Notes under the pieces: model-generated
What the model saw: only the letters and a program-made list of their open reading frames with translations
Databases searched by the model: none
Told to the model about the DNA's origin: nothing
Origin: CBDAUN01 sp965214875
GTDB taxonomy: Bacteria; Pseudomonadota; Gammaproteobacteria; Arenicellales; JAJDZL01
Assembly: GCA_965214875.1 (NCBI GenBank)
Contig: OZ243980.1
Span: forward strand, 3,720,001 to 3,784,000
Direction of reading: 5' to 3'
DNA: 64,000 nt
Part shown: piece by piece, positions 62,915 to 64,000 of the stretch
Layout: each line of letters begins with the position of its first letter
Numbering within the stretch: position 1 is the stretch's first letter
Position numbers and translations under genes: made by a program

Positions 62915-64000
62915 ATGGGCGAGTCAATGAGCGGTGTTGAAGTACAAGAACACTCAGTCGAAAATTGGTTGAACAAACTTTCCAAAGGAGAAATTGTCCT
63001 TCCTGAATTTCAACGCGATTTTGTGTGGGACAGGCATCGTATCTGCGATTTTGTTCGAGCGATACTCCGAAACCAGCCGGTCGGCTGCCTATTGATTTTG
63101 CCGATCAATGAGGATAAAGGGCAAAGGTTTCGCCACCGATCAGTACAAGGCATTGAGCATAAGCAAAGTAAGGAATACGAAAGCCTGCTTTTGGACGGGC
63201 AGCAAAGGCTGACAGCATTATGGCAGGTGGTTCAAGATAATACTAGTGGTCAAAAGTATCGCTATTACATCAAGCTCGACCTGGATGAGCGAGACTCATT
63301 GGGTCCAATAATCGAATCTCATTCTGCATCCCTGAATTGGACAGAAGACCCTGGCAAGTGTTTCAGCAAGGATTTAATCCCACTTTCATTATTGTGGAGA
63401 AGATCTAAATTCGAAAGAGGCATGGTCTATGAAAACGATCCGGTTCAATTGTGGTTTAGGGCCGCTGTTGGTGCAGAAAAGTTTAAGCCTGATTCGTTCT
63501 TCAAACTTAGCAATTGGATTTCCGCACGTAGTGAGGAATTTCGAAATTACAGAATACCGTCGCTTGTATTGGACAAAAAAACCACGAAGATGGAAGCAAT
63601 CAACACCTTCATTGAGACGAATACTTCATCACAAAAGCTTCGTAAATTTGACATTATTGTTGGTGAATTTCTCTCACATCAAGAAGGTCGTCTTCGTGAT
63701 CTTCGAGAAGAGGTAAATCGAGAGGTTGAATACATTGACAATTACATGAACATTTCTGATGTCGGAGATTTACTGCTCAAAATTGCATGTCTATGCGTAA
63801 ATCTAGTGCCCACAGAGAAGCATTACTCTGATCCGAAAGTGCTCGAGTACCTAAATTTGCATTTCAATCGGATTGCAGAAGGGATCAGATGGACGGTTGA
63901 ACTTCTTCAAGCTGAAAATATTTTTGATAAACAACGCCTTCCCTCAACAATTCCCTTTCGAGTCCTACCTGCTCTGCACCAAAAGCTTAAGCCAAGGGAT
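62915..64000 (+). CDS. DUF262 (GmrS/SspE-like) protein, cut by window end
   Basis: The frame is open from ATG 62915 to the last base, about 362 codons. The N-terminal domain has the DUF262 motifs LPEFQRDFVWDRHRICDFV and LLDGQQRLTALW. This ParB-like fold hydrolyses nucleotides in GmrSD and senses phosphorothioate DNA in SspE. A C-terminal DUF1524/HNH nuclease, if present, would lie beyond the window. It follows the cysteine desulfurase by 4 bases and is the likely effector of the island. Confidence 0.85.
   Translation, partial: MGESMSGVEVQEHSVENWLNKLSKGEIVLPEFQRDFVWDRHRICDFVRAILRNQPVGCLLILPINEDKGQRFRHRSVQGIEHKQSKEYESLLLDGQQRLTALWQVVQDNTSGQKYRYYIKLDLDERDSLGPIIESHSASLNWTEDPGKCFSKDLIPLSLLWRRSKFERGMVYENDPVQLWFRAAVGAEKFKPDSFFKLSNWISARSEEFRNYRIPSLVLDKKTTKMEAINTFIETNTSSQKLRKFDIIVGEFLSHQEGRLRDLREEVNREVEYIDNYMNISDVGDLLLKIACLCVNLVPTEKHYSDPKVLEYLNLHFNRIAEGIRWTVELLQAENIFDKQRLPSTIPFRVLPALHQKLKPRD

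Noticed and set aside
1..64000. tRNA and rRNA genes
   Set aside because: I looked through the intergenic stretches for cloverleaf-like and T-loop (GGTTCRANYCC) sequences and found none outside coding regions.

Overview
The window looks like a replication-origin-proximal segment of a gammaproteobacterial chromosome of moderate GC content. The evidence is gene order and family type: dnaA divergent from rpmH-rnpA-yidD-yidC-mnmE, then mnmG-rsmG-parA-parB (with a Pseudomonas-type parS inside mnmG), bamC, tesA divergent from ybbA-ybbP, mlaD-mlaB-ibaG-grx-murA-hisGDC, hisBHAFIE-tatABC and groESL. I cannot name the genus. No rRNA, tRNA or CRISPR array was recognised.

Layout: 0-19.2 kb is conserved chromosome, except for an unusual TolQ/MotA-like plus MotB-like coiled-coil motor pair between mnmE and mnmG. 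19.2-23.7 kb is accessory and decayed: a secreted protein, an IS481-like relic, a broken methyltransferase/SfiI-like restriction pair and an IS1595 relic. 23.8-37.4 kb is a long housekeeping run (mla remnant, murA, his, tat). It is interrupted between hisC and hisB by IS481-like relics that bracket a secreted-protein gene with a C10 tract in its signal peptide. 37.4-46.2 kb is a second accessory region with an intact restriction-modification pair, a methyltransferase-HNH fusion interrupted at a G12 tract, two paralogous coiled-coil membrane proteins, IS relics and a secreted cysteine-protease-like protein. 46.2-51.6 kb holds a proline racemase family enzyme, a dehydrogenase, a HAD phosphatase and groESL with a CIRCE operator. 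51.8-64 kb is a defence-like island.

The most interesting part is 56.7-64.0 kb: six tightly packed same-strand genes encoding a GHKL ATPase, two proteins I cannot assign with confidence, a PP-loop (PAPS-reductase/DndC/SspD-like) protein, a cysteine desulfurase (DndA/IscS-like) and a DUF262 protein (GmrS/SspE-like, cut by the window end). Sulfur-mobilising and PP-loop proteins beside a DUF262 effector resemble DNA phosphorothioation defence. However, no DndD, DndE, SspB or SspC is seen here and the GHKL ATPase leads the operon, so this may be a distinct sulfur-based system. Its first gene carries a C14 tract, and a decayed copy of that gene's 5' end lies 3 kb upstream.

A unifying theme is phase variation. 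The three long C/G homopolymers I saw (C10, G12, C14) each lie inside a coding region of a surface/secreted or DNA-defence gene. As read here two are out of frame (OFF) and one is in frame (ON).
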